From Candidatus Zhuqueibacterota bacterium (GTDB lineage: Bacteria > Zhuqueibacterota > Zhuqueibacteria > Oceanimicrobiales > Oceanimicrobiaceae), in NCBI GenBank assembly GCA_029262055.1, contig JAJDAD010000092.1:186001-250000 (forward strand): 64,000 bases of DNA, read 5' to 3'. Below are positions 1 to 9,155 of the stretch, one piece after another; the stretch's first letter is position 1, and each line of letters begins with the position of its first letter. The notes under the pieces are model-generated. The model did no database searches. It was given only the letters and a program-made list of their open reading frames with translations, and had not been told where the DNA came from. Both the position numbers and the translations under genes were made by a program.

Positions 1-419
1 GATCTCAAGTCTCTGTTCTGAACGAAGATACATCTCATCACATTTGGGTTCCGGCTAAATCGGATATCCCAATCTCAATATAGTCACCTCGATCCCGGGT
101 AGCAATGAAATTGTTTCATTTATGCCATCTTTCTATGGAAGCGGACAGGGCATCGCTGGTGTTATAATTTCTTAACATCGCTTGCATGTCCCATGTCCTC
201 CGCGTATCATGCACCATGATGTGAAGACCGGCTTCCGACTTCCGAGTGACTCCAGTTGCAGACTTATTCCTCCTATTGTACGTGTGAGAGACAGTAGCTG
301 TATCGATGTACTGCATTCCCTCAGGCACCTGAGTAGTAGACTGAAACACTACTGAAATATACCCGGAGACCGCGAGCATCATCCCTTTAGGCGTTTGGTG
401 GACTTCATTTGGCTTACTT
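1..419. other. Window edge and region upstream of the histidine kinase
   Basis: No convincing complete gene is visible here. The frame of the downstream kinase stays open back to a TGA at 342-344 and would encode a hydrophobic stretch (PLGVWWTSFGLLLFAGG) that looks like a membrane helix, but no ATG or GTG lies in that extension. Other plus-strand frames contain stops. A minus-strand frame of 125 codons (116-493) overlaps the kinase and resembles no family I know. The region is less GC-rich than its neighbours and may be the decayed 5' part of the kinase gene. Confidence 0.4.
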
Positions 420-3400
420 TTGTTTGCGGGAGGCGCCATCGTGCGTCTTCTTGTCACAAGCAGTCGTCTGCGGACGGACAAAGATAGGTACAAAAGATTA
501 GTCGAAGAAAGTCTGTGTGGCCTCTATAAAGCTTCGCCCGAAGCAGGGCTCATTTTCGCAAATTCAGCTTTTTTGAACATGTTTGGTTTTGACTCGCTGC
601 AGGAGGCCCAGCAGAGCGACCTCAAAGAATTACATCCTGATACCAAACTCTGGACCCGCCAACTGCGTCGGCAAATCAAGATCCCCGCGACAGAAATAGA
701 ATGCTCCAGGAAGGGCGGTGAGACGTTTTGGGGACTATCCCGTGTTGTGGGGGAGTTTGACGGCCGGGGAGAACTGACTGAGATCAATGGCGCGGTCCTT
801 GACATCAGCGCGTGCAAACAGGCAGAGTTATCGCTGTCCAGGGCTCAAGAGCGTTACCAACAAGCTGTGCTCGGGGCCAATCTTGGCGTGTGCTGCTATG
901 ACCCAGAAACGCAGCGCTCCGTCCTGTCACCCGGCTTTATGAAGCAGTTTGGCTATGACCTGCAGGACCCCGAAGAAAGTTACAATCTTTATTGCTCACT
1001 CGTGCATGACGACGACAAGTCAGTAGTGACTGCGGTAATGCAGGCACACTTGCACGAGGGGAAGCCTTACGGTCTGGAGTATCGCGTTCGCACCCGGTCT
1101 AACGAATTGCGCTGGGTTCGGTCCTGGGGGCAAGTGTCCAATGGTCATGCCGGTCTACCGGAGGAGGTGACCGCCTTCATTCAGGATATTACCCCTACTA
1201 AGCAAACGGCGCGGGTTTTACAGGAGAGTGAGGAAAAGTTTCGCCAGCTGGTAGAAAACACGGGTGAGGTTTTCTGGATTGTCAGTCCTGACTGGGAGAG
1301 CGTCTTTTACATCAGTCCACTCTACGAGGAAATATGGGGCCGGTCGACTCAGAGCCTGCTGGCAACGCCACTATCCTGGATCGAGGCTGTGCACCCCGAT
1401 GACCGTGCGCCTGTGGCTGAGCAGATCAAAGCCCTTGGCCAAGGAGACCATGCTGCATCCGTCCTACCCGAATACCGGGTGGTTCAGCCGGACGGAACCG
1501 AACGGTGGGTCTGCGCGCGTGCATTTCCGATACGCAACAAGACCGGGGAGGTGGTCCGCATCGTGGGGACTGCCGAAGATATCACGGAGCGCAAGGAGAT
1601 AGAACACGCTTTACAGAAAGAAACGGAGCGCGCCCAGCTCTACCTCGACAATGCCGGCGAAATCCTGCTTGTAATCAACGCAGATGGGACTGTCAGCCTG
1701 ATCAATAGCCTCGGCTGCAAGTTGTTAGGCCGCCGCGAAACTGACATCGTCGGCTGTGATTGGTTCGAGCAGTTTATTCCGGAATCAAGCAGAGCGGGAG
1801 CACGAATCGCATTTGCGAAACTCGTGTCGGGCGCAACCAGGTCCGTAGAGCGTACCGAGAATCCGATTCTGACCAAGGGCGGGCAGGAGCGAGTCTTTGT
1901 TTGGCATAACCGGGTCTTGCGCGACGACGATGGCAAGGTTACCGCCGCTCTAAGCTCCGGTGTGGATGTGACCGGTAGGAAAGTCGCGGAAGCAAAGCTG
2001 CAACGACGGCTCAAAATGGAAGAGATGGTAGCCGGAATATCAAGGAACCTTGCGGGCTGCGGCTTGAAGGAATCGGACGCGCGCGTCACCTCAGCCCTGC
2101 AGACGCTGGCCCAATCTACCGGGGCGGTCCGGGGTTCACTTTTCGTTTTTTCGGAGAATCTGAACAGGGTAACCAACACACACGAGTGGTGTTCAGAGCA
2201 ATGTGACTCGCAAATCCCGTTGCTCCAGGATGTTCCCACAGAAACATTTGGCTACTATGGAAAATTGCTGCGGAACTTCGAGGAAGTTGCCATAGGCAGT
2301 CCGGATGACCTGCCGGCAGATGCGGTTGGTGAAAGAGCATGGTGTGAAGTGCATGGCTTCCGGCCCCTGCTCTTCGTCCCCATGATTTCAGCTAATGTCC
2401 TTTACGGCGCTGTCGGCTTTTATGGTAAAGTGGGCGAGGAACGGCACTGGTCGGCAGAGTTCTCTGGATTGCTGACCCTTGTCGGTAACACACTTGTGAA
2501 TGTACTGGAGAGGCTGCGGAGCGAAAGGTATTTAACAGACAGTGAAAAAAAGTATCGTAGCTTGTTCGAGCATGCCAACGATTCCGTGTTCGTCATCGAC
2601 CCGGCATCGCACGCTTTTCTGGATGCCAATGAGAAAGCCCATGAAAGGCTCGGATACACTCGTAATGAACTGCTGCAAATGACTGTTGCTGATCTTAGTG
2701 CGCCCGAACTATCTGAGAAAATCCCGCACAATATTCAGGAACTTAAGGCCAAAGGGGGCCATGTTTTTGAGCATCTGCATCGGCGCAAAGATGGCACCAA
2801 TGTACCAGTTGAAATTAGCGCGCGCATTGTGCCTTTTGGCGGCCGGGAGATCTTTCTGGCATTTGTCCGCGATATCTCGGATCGCAAGAAAGCCGAGCAA
2901 AGGCTGGAGGAAGGGCGGGAGCGAATCCGGGCTATCGTGGATAACGTCGCCGACGCTCTCATCACCATTAATACCCGTGGCCTGGTGCAAACTTATAATC
3001 CGGCGGCGGAGAAGATCTTTGGTTACCAAAGCACGGAAATCATTGGTGGAGATGTTGGCGTTCTTATGCCTGCGCGCTACAGAGCGAAGCATTCCACATA
3101 CCTACAACAAGCCATCAGCTCCGGCCCCAAAAAAGTGTTCAGCTTTCGCCGTGAAGAAGAGGGGAGACGCAAAGACGGCACAGTCTTCCCAATTCGTCTT
3201 GCCGTGAGTGAAGTCAGAATGGCGGACAGCACGTTGTTCATCGCCATTGTTCGGGACATCACAAAGGAGAGGGCGGCAAAGGAGGCTCTGCAGGAATCGG
3301 AGAGGCGTCACCGGACATTGTTTGAAACCATGGTTCAGGGTGTCGTCTACCACGACGGCGATGGGCGAATCATTTCCGCGAACCCTGCGGCAGAAGCAAT

Positions 3401-4310
3401 ACTCGGCCTGGCACTGCCGCAACTGATGGGAAGAGATTCATTGGATCCACACTGGCAGGCCATTCATGAAGATGGCTCGCACTTCCCGGGAGAAACGCAT
3501 CCGGCTATGGTTGCTTTGCGGACGGGCAAGGAAGTCCGGAACGTCTTGATGGGCCTATTCAACTCCTCCGAAAAGAAGCATCGCTGGGTCAAAGTGAACG
3601 CCCATCCCCAGTTAGAGCCGGGGCAAAAGACGCCATTTCGGGTTTGTACGACGTTTGAAGATGTGACAGGGCTCAAAGAAGTTGAAATCGAACTGCAGTC
3701 ATCGCTGCGACATAAAAAACTGTTACTGAAGGAGATACATCACCGCGTCAAGAACAATTTGCAGGTGGTGTCGAGCTTGCTCAACTTACAAGCGAATAGC
3801 ATCGACGGTATCACCACGAAGGAGGCCCTCCAGGAGAGTCGCGCCCGGGTGCAGTCCATGGCACTCCTGCATGAGAAGCTCTACCAATCCCAGGACCTCG
3901 CAACTGTCGATTTCGAAAACTATTTGAACTGTCTGATCTCTGCTTCCGCGGCGTCGCAAGTCGATACGACAAGAGACATTTCCATGAGTGTCGATGCCAA
4001 AGATATAACGCTTGACATGGACCGGTCAATCCTCTGTGGTCTGCTCGTCAGTGAACTTGTATCCAACTCTTTAAAACACGCCTTCAAGGGTCGCAGCAGA
4101 GGGAAGATCGCGGTTACGGTTACAAAGGACGCCGGCAAGCAACGCCACGTTCTGTGTGTGCAGGACGATGGTACCGGGCTACCTGAGCAAATTCATGTGG
4201 AAGCAGCGAGCACACTGGGGCTCAGGCTTGTCGCCATGTTTGCAAGACAACTTGGTGCCGAGCTGGTGATCATTCGCAAATCCGGAACCGGATTCTGCGT
4301 GACTTTTTGA
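420..4310 (+). CDS. Multi-PAS/GAF sensor histidine kinase, HisKA_2 type
   Basis: A 1296-residue sensor kinase that should autophosphorylate on histidine and pass the phosphate to a response regulator, probably the one encoded 27 bases downstream. Reading by eye gives four PAS domains (about residues 20-540), a GAF domain (about 540-700), three more PAS domains (about 710-1080), then a HisKA_2-type dimerisation domain with KEIHHRVKNNLQ (phospho-acceptor H1107 or H1108) and an ATPase domain with the N-box ELVSNSLKHAF, a DDGTGLP box and a terminal GTGF. This class usually signals through regulators with output domains. No membrane helix lies inside the called frame, but an in-frame hydrophobic stretch lies just upstream of the TTG start. 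GTG at 441 is an alternative start; the true 5' end is uncertain. Confidence 0.9.
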   Translation: MFAGGAIVRLLVTSSRLRTDKDRYKRLVEESLCGLYKASPEAGLIFANSAFLNMFGFDSLQEAQQSDLKELHPDTKLWTRQLRRQIKIPATEIECSRKGGETFWGLSRVVGEFDGRGELTEINGAVLDISACKQAELSLSRAQERYQQAVLGANLGVCCYDPETQRSVLSPGFMKQFGYDLQDPEESYNLYCSLVHDDDKSVVTAVMQAHLHEGKPYGLEYRVRTRSNELRWVRSWGQVSNGHAGLPEEVTAFIQDITPTKQTARVLQESEEKFRQLVENTGEVFWIVSPDWESVFYISPLYEEIWGRSTQSLLATPLSWIEAVHPDDRAPVAEQIKALGQGDHAASVLPEYRVVQPDGTERWVCARAFPIRNKTGEVVRIVGTAEDITERKEIEHALQKETERAQLYLDNAGEILLVINADGTVSLINSLGCKLLGRRETDIVGCDWFEQFIPESSRAGARIAFAKLVSGATRSVERTENPILTKGGQERVFVWHNRVLRDDDGKVTAALSSGVDVTGRKVAEAKLQRRLKMEEMVAGISRNLAGCGLKESDARVTSALQTLAQSTGAVRGSLFVFSENLNRVTNTHEWCSEQCDSQIPLLQDVPTETFGYYGKLLRNFEEVAIGSPDDLPADAVGERAWCEVHGFRPLLFVPMISANVLYGAVGFYGKVGEERHWSAEFSGLLTLVGNTLVNVLERLRSERYLTDSEKKYRSLFEHANDSVFVIDPASHAFLDANEKAHERLGYTRNELLQMTVADLSAPELSEKIPHNIQELKAKGGHVFEHLHRRKDGTNVPVEISARIVPFGGREIFLAFVRDISDRKKAEQRLEEGRERIRAIVDNVADALITINTRGLVQTYNPAAEKIFGYQSTEIIGGDVGVLMPARYRAKHSTYLQQAISSGPKKVFSFRREEEGRRKDGTVFPIRLAVSEVRMADSTLFIAIVRDITKERAAKEALQESERRHRTLFETMVQGVVYHDGDGRIISANPAAEAILGLALPQLMGRDSLDPHWQAIHEDGSHFPGETHPAMVALRTGKEVRNVLMGLFNSSEKKHRWVKVNAHPQLEPGQKTPFRVCTTFEDVTGLKEVEIELQSSLRHKKLLLKEIHHRVKNNLQVVSSLLNLQANSIDGITTKEALQESRARVQSMALLHEKLYQSQDLATVDFENYLNCLISASAASQVDTTRDISMSVDAKDITLDMDRSILCGLLVSELVSNSLKHAFKGRSRGKIAVTVTKDAGKQRHVLCVQDDGTGLPEQIHVEAASTLGLRLVAMFARQLGAELVIIRKSGTGFCVTF

Positions 4311-4337
4311 CCAATTCCAATCGTGCGAGTGGAGAAA

Positions 4338-5426
4338 ATGAAAACGGGACAAAAACAAATATTGATTGTTGAAGACGAAGTCGTAGTGGCGGAAGATATT
4401 GCTTCTTCGTTGAGAGGAAATGGTTATTCCGTTTCAGCGATTGCGCACAACGGAGCGGACGCCATTGATCTAGCCACGAAGCTGGAGCCTGATCTGGTGC
4501 TCATGGACATCAAGATCAACGGAGATATGGATGGTATTGCCACCGCTGCCCGGATCCGTTCCCTGACCGAGATACCCATCATCTATCTAACCGCACATTC
4601 TGACCGCGCCACCGTAAACCGGGCCAAAACAACTTTGCCTTCCAACTATCTGGTAAAACCTCTGCGTGAGGACCAGCTGTTTACAATGGTAGAAATCGCT
4701 TTTTCCAGAGAAGAGGCTGCACACAACACCGGGGGCACTGCTGTAAAAAGAGAGAATGCAACGAGCAGTTCTCATCGAACCAGGATATTTATCGTTGAGA
4801 GGCAGCCTGTCGCAAGGCAAGGACTTTCACAACTCATTGCTGCCGAGGATGACCTGCTCGTGTGCGGCGAAGCTGACATGGCCACACAGGCCGTAGATGC
4901 TATCTCGGTGATGAAGCCTGATTTGATCCTAGCGGAGAGTCTGGATGGCGGGAAGAGACTCCTCGATCTGGTGCGCGACATTAGAGAGCGTGCACCGGAC
5001 ATTCTTGTGATGGTCTATTCCGGCATCACGGACCCCCTGTGCGCGGAACGGGTGCTGCAGGCCGGCGCCTCGGGTTTTGTTCTGAAAAGCGAATCACCGG
5101 TCAGAGTATTGGAGGCGATCCGTAGCGTTTTGCACGGCTCCATTTATGTGAGTCGTGAGATCGAGCCAAGGGTGCTGCACGGTCTGTTGAAGGCTCCTGC
5201 AGGCGATGACGGCTCCGTGCACAACAGTTTGACGGAGCGCGAGCGACAGGTATTTGATTTGATTGGCCGGGGAATAAGGCCGGCTGAAATGGCCGGGAAA
5301 CTCCACCTGAGTATCAAGACAATTGAGACCTACCAGGCACACATCAAGCGAAAACTGCGTCTGAAGAATGCAAATGAACTACTGCAATACGCGATCAAGT
5401 GGAACCAGCTAAACAACGCCGCTTGA
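4338..5426 (+). CDS. Response regulator with two receiver domains and LuxR-type HTH
   Basis: Likely DNA-binding partner of the upstream kinase. ATG 4338 is preferred over GTG 4323 because GGAG lies six bases upstream and the receiver starts straight after it. Receiver 1 (about residues 5-120) is canonical: IVEDE acidic pair, phospho-acceptor D57 in LVLMDIK, T in YLTAH and K in VKPL. Receiver 2 (about 145-270) is degenerate: the acidic pair reads VERQP, and the phospho-acceptor position holds E200 (PDLILAES), while the Ser (VYSG) and Lys (VLKSES) remain. The C-terminus carries a LuxR/NarL helix-turn-helix with LTERERQVFDLIGRG and KTIETYQAHIKRKL. Phosphorylation of domain 1 probably controls DNA binding, with domain 2 in a fixed state; this is inference. 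Confidence 0.9.
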   Translation: MKTGQKQILIVEDEVVVAEDIASSLRGNGYSVSAIAHNGADAIDLATKLEPDLVLMDIKINGDMDGIATAARIRSLTEIPIIYLTAHSDRATVNRAKTTLPSNYLVKPLREDQLFTMVEIAFSREEAAHNTGGTAVKRENATSSSHRTRIFIVERQPVARQGLSQLIAAEDDLLVCGEADMATQAVDAISVMKPDLILAESLDGGKRLLDLVRDIRERAPDILVMVYSGITDPLCAERVLQAGASGFVLKSESPVRVLEAIRSVLHGSIYVSREIEPRVLHGLLKAPAGDDGSVHNSLTERERQVFDLIGRGIRPAEMAGKLHLSIKTIETYQAHIKRKLRLKNANELLQYAIKWNQLNNAA

Positions 5427-5732
5427 ACCACAGCTCTTAAACGCCCGTAACAATCCGCCAAATCTTCGGGGATTCCAGCAATCTGAACGCAATCGGTTCG
5501 TGTGTAGAGTCCTGAGCAAGACCTCCTCCCTTTCCTTGTTACTGGAACTCCGGGAAAACCCTGATGAGTCCTAAGGGATATTGGATGAAATTCTCATTGA
5601 TAACCCTGATTCATAGTTCGCTGCATCCGGTCGACAATTAAGATGAACCGCGAACGAAAGCAATTCGAGAATAGATGATCGTTAGGAAACGGTCGCTGAC
5701 CAGTCACGCAATCGCACCTGGTAGAGGTCGCA
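5427..5732. other. Intergenic region, no gene seen
   Basis: About 306 bases between two regulator genes. It contains no ORF of note. A CTGATGA...GAAA arrangement at 5561-5590 superficially resembles a hammerhead core, but its stems are poor. A GAGG at 5724-5727 serves as the ribosome binding site of the next gene. No convincing sigma-70 promoter was found. Confidence 0.5.
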
Positions 5733-6245
5733 ATGAATACGAAAAATATCCGAAAGAACATGGCTGAGCCGGTCACAGTGAAGTGTGAAAGCGCAGCTGC
5801 CCCGAGTAGCGGCAAAAAGGTACTGATCGTCGAGGATGACCAGCTCAGCCAGAGGGTTTCGCAGGCCATCCTGGAAAAAGCAGGCTATGATGTCTTCCTG
5901 ACAACAGGCGGCATGGAGGCGATAAATGCTGCACTCACGCAAGACTTCGATCTGATCCTGATGGATATCTACATGCCTGGCATGGATGGCCTGGAGACCA
6001 CCAGACTCCTGCGTGCTCTCGAGGCGTCGGAACAAAAACCTCGAGTGCCTATCGTCGCTCTGACAGCCCATGCTATCATCGGTTGCCGGGAGGATTGTCT
6101 GCGTAACGACATGGACGACTATCTGACTAAACCAACTACAAAAGCGCAACTTCTAAGAGTGGTTGCACGCTGGGTTGAGTCTGCAACGGAAAATTCATTC
6201 ATTAAGAGTACTTCGCCGCCGGAGAAGGTTCCAGCCTTCGAGTAG
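5733..6245 (+). CDS. Single-domain response regulator (receiver only)
   Basis: A 170-residue protein with a variable N-terminal tail (about 27 residues) followed by one receiver domain: VLIVEDDQ acidic pair, LILMDIYMPGMDG with the phospho-acceptor Asp, ALTAH and DDYLTKP with the conserved Lys. There is no output domain; about 25 residues follow the receiver. The MPGMDGLETTRLLR segment and the DMDDYLTKP ending are typical of receivers cut out of hybrid kinases, so it probably relays phosphate or binds a protein target. It lies close to the PAS kinase and double-receiver regulator and may belong to the same pathway (inference). ATG 5733 has GAGG at a normal distance. Confidence 0.88.
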   Translation: MNTKNIRKNMAEPVTVKCESAAAPSSGKKVLIVEDDQLSQRVSQAILEKAGYDVFLTTGGMEAINAALTQDFDLILMDIYMPGMDGLETTRLLRALEASEQKPRVPIVALTAHAIIGCREDCLRNDMDDYLTKPTTKAQLLRVVARWVESATENSFIKSTSPPEKVPAFE

Positions 6246-6312
6246 TCGAGACGATTGGCGCAGGCCTCACCGGTTAGCCGGCGGGCAAAGAAGAGGCCTG
6301 CGCCACCTCGAC
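6245..6312 (+). terminator. Long stem-loop after the receiver gene
   Basis: A perfect 12-base-pair stem (6257-6268 with 6293-6304, GGCGCAGGCCTC and its complement) sits inside a further 6-pair stem (6245-6250 with 6307-6312). The loop contains CCGG-TTAG-CCGG. It starts at the last base of the preceding stop codon. The downstream T content (CATTTTG) is weak for an intrinsic terminator, but transcription termination or 3'-end protection of the receiver mRNA is the simplest explanation. Confidence 0.5.
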
Positions 6313-6398
6313 GCATTTTGTTCCTCCTGAAGTCCGTTCCCCCCTTCTCTTCCACAATCTGCAGCAGAACACCACAAAAAATATCCCATCAGTAAAGA

Positions 6399-6427
6399 TT
6401 GACTTTAGGTCTCTTTCTTTTTATATT
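6399..6427 (+). promoter_or_regulatory. Candidate sigma-70 promoter of valS
   Basis: TTGACT at 6399-6404 and TATATT at 6422-6427 are separated by 17 bases and lie about 44 bases upstream of the valS start. Both hexamers are close to consensus. The stretch TTGACTTTAGGT and a downstream GTCCCTTTAAC (6451-6461) recur in similar form upstream of scpA. Confidence 0.55.
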
Positions 6428-6470
6428 TTCAGGTTTTGTCAAGAACTATTGTCCCTTTAACGGAGCGGTG

Positions 6471-9155
6471 ATGCAACAGGACTTACCCAAAGTTTACGAC
6501 TCACAAAATGTGGAAGAGCGGATTTATCAGACGTGGCTTGAAAAGAAGTATTTTAAGGCGTCGGTCAATGCCGAACGGCAGCCGTACACTATTGTGATCC
6601 CACCGCCCAATGTGACGGATGTGCTGCACATGGGACACGCTTACAATAATACTATTCAGGATATTCTGATCAGGTTTCGGCGCATGCAGGGGCGGGAGTC
6701 CCTCTGGCTGCCGGGAACCGATCATGCCGGCATTGCCACTCAAAATGTGGTAGAGCGGCATTTGCGCAAGGAAGAGGACATGAGCCGGCACGACATCGGA
6801 CGGGAGAGATTCGTCGAGCTGGCCTGGGCCTGGAAGCAGGACCGGGGCGACAAAATCATCGAGCAACTTAAAAAGATGGGTTTCTCGTGTGACTGGGACC
6901 GGCTCAGCTTCACCTTGAGTCCGGAGCTTAGCAACGCGGTTTTGGAGGTCTTCGTACGCCTCTTCAACAAGGGACTGATCTATAAGGGCAGGTACATCAT
7001 CAACTGGTGCCCACGCTGCCAGACCGCTCTGGCCGATGAAGAAGTCGAGCACGAGGAGCGCCAGGGCAACCTCTGGTACATCAAGTATCCGGTCAAAGAC
7101 AGCAAACATTTTATCGTAGTCGCAACCACGCGCCCGGAAACCATGCTGGGCGATGTTGCGGTGGCGGTCCATCCGGAGGATCCACGCTACAAAGAACTGA
7201 TCGGTCGGACTGCCGTTCTTCCGGTTGTCGGCCGTGAGCTACAAATCGTGGCTGATGAGTTGGTGGACAAAGAGTTTGGAACCGGCGCCGTGAAAATTAC
7301 ACCCGCGCACGATCCTAACGACTTCGACATGGGGCAGCGCCACAACCTCACTCCGGTCAACGTCATGAATGAAGACGCCACCATGAATGATGTGGTGCCG
7401 CAATTCGCCGGCATGGACAGGCTCAAAGCTCGCAAGCATCTGTTGAAGCAATTGAAGGAGGGGGGTTTCCTCGAAAAGGTCGAGGACCACACTCACGCCG
7501 TCGGCCACTGCTATCGCTGCAACACGATTGTTGAACCCTACCTGTCAGCGCAATGGTTTGTGAAAATGAAGCCCCTGGCGGAACCGGCCCTGGCAGCGGT
7601 GCGGGATGGCAAACTAAAACTGCACCCGGCCCGCTGGCGGAAAGTGTTCATCCACTGGCTGGAGAATATTCACGACTGGTGCATCAGCCGTCAGATTTGG
7701 TGGGGCCACCGGATTCCGGTTTATACTTGCGCCAACTGTGACTCCTTGGTTGCCGCCATCGAGAGCCCGGCCAATTGTGAGAATTGTGGCTCAAGCGAGT
7801 TGGTGCAGGAAACAGATGTCCTGGACACCTGGTTTTCGTCACAACTGTGGCCTTTCGCAACACTGGGTTGGCCGGAAGAAACCGAGGATTTGAAGTACTT
7901 CTACCCCACGGACACGCTGGTTACCGGACCCGACATTATTTTCTTCTGGGTTTCCCGCATGGTCATGATGGGACTTGAATTCATGGGGGACATCCCGTTT
8001 AACGACGTCTATTTCAACGGCATTATCCGGGACAAGCAGGGCCACAAAATGAGCAAGTCGCGCGGCAATGGCATCGACCCGTTGATTATGGTCGAGCGCT
8101 ACAGCGCGGATGCCGTGCGTTATTCTCTGCTCGAACTTTCCGCCGAAGGGCAGGACATCAACCTGTCTGAAAACGATTTTGAAATCGGGCGTAACTTCTC
8201 AAATAAAGTCTGGAACGCGTTTCGTTTTCTTTGGATAAGCCTTGAGCAACAAGATATCCAAAACGCGACAGCAGAGTACATCGGGCAGGCCTCGACGGCG
8301 GGAAGCTTGGATCTGGCTGACCGTTGGCTCCTCAGCCGTCTGCAAAAGACCATCAAGAAAGTTACTCGCAGCCTTGAGCAGTTTAAGTTGCACGAATGCA
8401 TCGAAGCCATCTACGGATTTTTCTGGGGAGAATACTGCGACTGGTACCTGGAGTTGATCAAACCCCGCCTCTATAGCAACGACGACGATACCGGTAAGCG
8501 CGCTACCCTGGCCACAGCAACGTTCGCCATGAAAAAGATCCTGCAACTGCTGCACCCGATTGTGCCCTTCATTACCGAAGAGTTGTGGCAAAAAATCCGC
8601 AACGATTCCGATGCCGAAAGCGTCGTGACTTCGGCCTGGCCCACTGAGGTTCGATCGCTTATCAACAACAAAGCCGAGACAGATATGGGATTGATCAAAG
8701 ACATGATCGGCGCGATCCGTAACATCCGCGGCGAGATGAATGTGGCCCCCAATAAGGCTGCGACCGTCCTGATCACTGAAGGGACAACCAATGGGGCGGG
8801 ACCGGACATTATTCTCTCGAATTCCGCTTACTTTAAGCATCTCGCCAAAGTAGATAAGCTCGAGTTTGCCAGCAAGTCCGAGAAGCCGGCAAAGGCGGCA
8901 AGCTCCATTGTAAACAAGATGGAGCTGTTCATGCCCCTGGAGGGCCTGATCGACTTTGAGGTTGAGAAAGTCCGTCTCCAGAAGGAAGTCGATCGTATCG
9001 AGAAGCAATTGGAGGGACTGAACCGGAAACTGCAAAGCCATGACTTCATCAATAAAGCCCCGAAAGAGATTGTGGCCCGCGAGCGTAAAAAGAAGGACGA
9101 CTTTCAGTCAAACTTGAACAAACTCAGGAGAAACCTGGAGAGTTTGGGAGCATGA
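6471..9155 (+). CDS. valS: Valine--tRNA ligase
   Basis: Cytoplasmic class I aminoacyl-tRNA synthetase that charges tRNA-Val. ATG 6471 is chosen because GGAG lies at 6462-6465 and the protein then begins in the usual way; this gives 894 residues, normal for ValS. Visible marks are PPPNVTDVLHMGH (HIGH motif; the family usually has Gly where this has Asp before VLHMGH), the editing domain with TTRPETMLGDVAVAVHP and TPAHDPNDF, the WCISRQIWWGH segment, KMSKSRGN (KMSKS motif) and a C-terminal coiled coil rich in K, E and R after about residue 820. The DUF4139 gene overlaps its last four bases, so the two are probably co-transcribed. Confidence 0.97.
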   Translation: MQQDLPKVYDSQNVEERIYQTWLEKKYFKASVNAERQPYTIVIPPPNVTDVLHMGHAYNNTIQDILIRFRRMQGRESLWLPGTDHAGIATQNVVERHLRKEEDMSRHDIGRERFVELAWAWKQDRGDKIIEQLKKMGFSCDWDRLSFTLSPELSNAVLEVFVRLFNKGLIYKGRYIINWCPRCQTALADEEVEHEERQGNLWYIKYPVKDSKHFIVVATTRPETMLGDVAVAVHPEDPRYKELIGRTAVLPVVGRELQIVADELVDKEFGTGAVKITPAHDPNDFDMGQRHNLTPVNVMNEDATMNDVVPQFAGMDRLKARKHLLKQLKEGGFLEKVEDHTHAVGHCYRCNTIVEPYLSAQWFVKMKPLAEPALAAVRDGKLKLHPARWRKVFIHWLENIHDWCISRQIWWGHRIPVYTCANCDSLVAAIESPANCENCGSSELVQETDVLDTWFSSQLWPFATLGWPEETEDLKYFYPTDTLVTGPDIIFFWVSRMVMMGLEFMGDIPFNDVYFNGIIRDKQGHKMSKSRGNGIDPLIMVERYSADAVRYSLLELSAEGQDINLSENDFEIGRNFSNKVWNAFRFLWISLEQQDIQNATAEYIGQASTAGSLDLADRWLLSRLQKTIKKVTRSLEQFKLHECIEAIYGFFWGEYCDWYLELIKPRLYSNDDDTGKRATLATATFAMKKILQLLHPIVPFITEELWQKIRNDSDAESVVTSAWPTEVRSLINNKAETDMGLIKDMIGAIRNIRGEMNVAPNKAATVLITEGTTNGAGPDIILSNSAYFKHLAKVDKLEFASKSEKPAKAASSIVNKMELFMPLEGLIDFEVEKVRLQKEVDRIEKQLEGLNRKLQSHDFINKAPKEIVARERKKKDDFQSNLNKLRRNLESLGA

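Noticed and set aside
116-493. Minus-strand frame of 125 codons overlapping the histidine kinase start.
   Set aside because: It overlaps a well-supported gene, has no visible ribosome binding site and matches no family; likely a chance open frame.
5561-5590. Hammerhead-ribozyme-like core: CTGATGA, a TCC/GGA stem, then GAAA.
   Set aside because: Stem II closes with a G-T pair, stem III would be three A-T pairs at best, and stem I needs a long-range four-pair helix. A match this loose is expected by chance in 64 kb.
6119-6334. Minus-strand frame after a strong AGGAGG and ATG at about 6320.
   Set aside because: It runs through the 12-pair inverted repeat and into the receiver gene in antisense; the product looks like a shadow frame.
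6313-6470. T-box or other tRNA-sensing leader upstream of valS.
   Set aside because: No specifier stem, T-box sequence or terminator/antiterminator pair is visible, and such leaders are rare outside Firmicutes.
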